Positions 62,903-64,000 of a stretch of 64,000 nt of DNA are shown one piece after another (the first letter of the stretch is position 1; each line of letters begins with the position of its first letter). The notes beneath the pieces are model-generated. The model was not told where the DNA came from, ran no database searches, and was given only the letters and a program-made list of their open reading frames with translations. Made by a program: the position numbers and the translations under genes. The stretch is from Tetrahymena elliotti 4EA (Eukaryota; Ciliophora; Oligohymenophorea; Hymenostomatida; Tetrahymenidae). Location of the stretch: the NCBI GenBank assembly GCA_000231825.2, contig JH720309.1, positions 827,978 through 891,977 on the forward strand. Direction: 5' to 3'.

Positions 62903-63622
62903 TTTTGTATTGTATTAATCTATCTAGTAATAAAATTTCAATATCTTTTGATTAATCTTAATTTTAATAATAATCTTAGTTGTTAATTAAAACTTTGTAG
63001 AAATTTCTTCATTTTGAATAAGATACAAAATATATTCAAAACTTAATCAAAAATAGATATAAAAATATATTAACTAATAAATGATGATCACCTCAATTCT
63101 AACTTTATTTATTCATTTTAAAATTTTAATAATTTAATTCTAACTTTAAGGCATATTTTATTTATTCATTTTGATAAAAGCATTCACCCATAAAAGCATA
63201 AATAAAAAATATTTTATCAAATCTTATATGAATATTTTCATTAAAATTGATAAAAACAAAAATCTATTCTCTTCCACATAATTTCATTAATAACATTTTT
63301 CTTTAATCATGATACACCTTATTTTATTAGTAAAAAACACCTTTTCATTTTAAAAATTATCTATGAAATTACAATTTTAAAAAATATTTTTGATGAGTGA
63401 AAGAAGCCATAATTAGAGATTATTATTGATTGAGGAATTACAAAAAATATATTCCTAGTAAATTAAAAAAATGTAGGGTGAAAGTATTTATATCTAATGA
63501 TTGACTAAATAAAAGACAAGATAAAAGAAGAATATAAAATATATTAATTAAATATAAGTAAAAGTGATGTATCAAATTTAAATTAGAGAGTTGAAAGAGT
63601 GAGCAAATGTTATGTTATTATT
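62903..63622. other. Intergenic region
   Basis: AT-rich, no exon seen. It should hold the promoter of the M16C-like gene (minus) and the 3' flank of the RAP-like gene (minus). Confidence 0.45.
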
Positions 63623-64000
63623 TCAGATATGTGATAATACTAAATCAGGTTTTTCTTTGAATTCATTTAATTTTAAATCTAAAATTTAATTAATTTTTCC
63701 TTCTACTCTGAATACTTCCCAATTTTTAATATTAATTTCAAGTAATTTGTATCCTTATTTGAGATAGCAAATATTTCTGAATTGATCTTTTGCTAATTTA
63801 GCTTCTTGGAGGTGGTATTTTCCATCGAGTTCAATAATAAGATTTAGTGAAGGAATAAATATATCACAGTTTCTATATCCAATAAATTTCTCTACTTCAT
63901 ATTCAATTTCATTTTAGTTCATGTACATCATTAAATCAGAATTGAACTCATTAGTGCTGACATTTTAATAATCATGTTTTTAGCTGCTTTTAAGATAAAT
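63623..64000 (-). CDS. RAP-domain-like protein, C-terminal part (runs off the window)
   Basis: An open frame enters at the right edge and ends in TGA at 63623, giving about 125 residues. It reads Asn-Cys-Asp-Ile-Phe-Ile-Pro-Ser-Leu-Asn-Leu-Ile-Ile-Glu-Leu-Asp-Gly-Lys-Tyr-His, then Gly-Tyr-Lys-Leu-Leu-Glu-Ile, then Trp. This is the pattern of the RAP domain, a C-terminal restriction-endonuclease-like fold (Asp ... Glu-x-Asp-Gly ... His) found in organelle RNA-binding proteins of protists and plants. The role would be mitochondrial RNA processing, inferred from the family. The start and the N-terminal helical repeats expected of this family lie outside the window. Confidence 0.65.

Overview
The window looks like ciliate nuclear DNA of the Tetrahymena type. 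It is extremely AT-rich, and every convincing gene reads through TAA and TAG as glutamine and stops only at TGA. The clearest proof is the small GTPase, where the G3 motif is spelled Trp-Asp-Thr-Ala-Gly-(TAA)-Glu. Introns are short, AT-rich and GT-AG, typically starting GTAAA and ending (T)TAG or AAAG. Read with the standard code almost nothing is visible, so genes here were found by reading TGA-only frames and checking that splice phases add up. Genus is inferred from these features; no marker gene is present.

Layout. 1-1.8 kb: no sound gene, one coding-like remnant. 1.8-5.0 kb (+): long single-exon leucine-rich-repeat (LRR) gene with one apparent frameshift. 5.9-12.1 and 13.7-19.9 kb (+): two tandem five-exon paralogues of about 1,830-1,860 residues, multi-pass membrane proteins with a TmcB-type region and PAS-like domains. 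20.3-23.4 kb (+): an LRR gene built from 90-bp one-repeat exons, then a tiny broken relative. 23.9-27.5 kb (-): intronless 1,199-residue protein with a C-terminal class-I-amidotransferase-like domain. 27.5-29.6 kb: non-coding tandem repeats of roughly 290 bp. 29.9-41.5 kb: LRR cluster with minus-strand genes of 5 and 12 repeats, a plus-strand gene of about 8 repeats between them, and a decayed minus-strand copy, formed by duplication of a two-gene unit. 41.8-44.6 kb: two decayed coding stretches. 45.7-47.6 kb (+): FYVE-like zinc-finger/coiled-coil gene. 49.8-50.6 kb (-): Rab-like GTPase. 52.4-53.7 kb (-): glycerophosphodiester phosphodiesterase. 54.3-55.5 kb (+): frameshifted LRR array. 56.7-57.4 kb (-): small four-span membrane protein. 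58.1-62.9 kb (-): twelve-exon M16C (presequence-protease-like) protein whose HxxEH zinc site is gone. 63.6-64.0 kb (-): C-terminal end of a RAP-domain-like protein.

The genes form no operons (nuclear genes, each with its own flanks). The theme is expansion and decay of LRR genes: the same 30-residue repeat, nearly always one per phase-symmetric exon, occurs in at least seven loci of which four look intact. Exon and intron have been amplified together as units of about 300 bp. The introns carry many near matches to the core of the Tetrahymena chromosome breakage sequence, and G-rich tracts are scattered through the region. These are the most unusual parts of the window.
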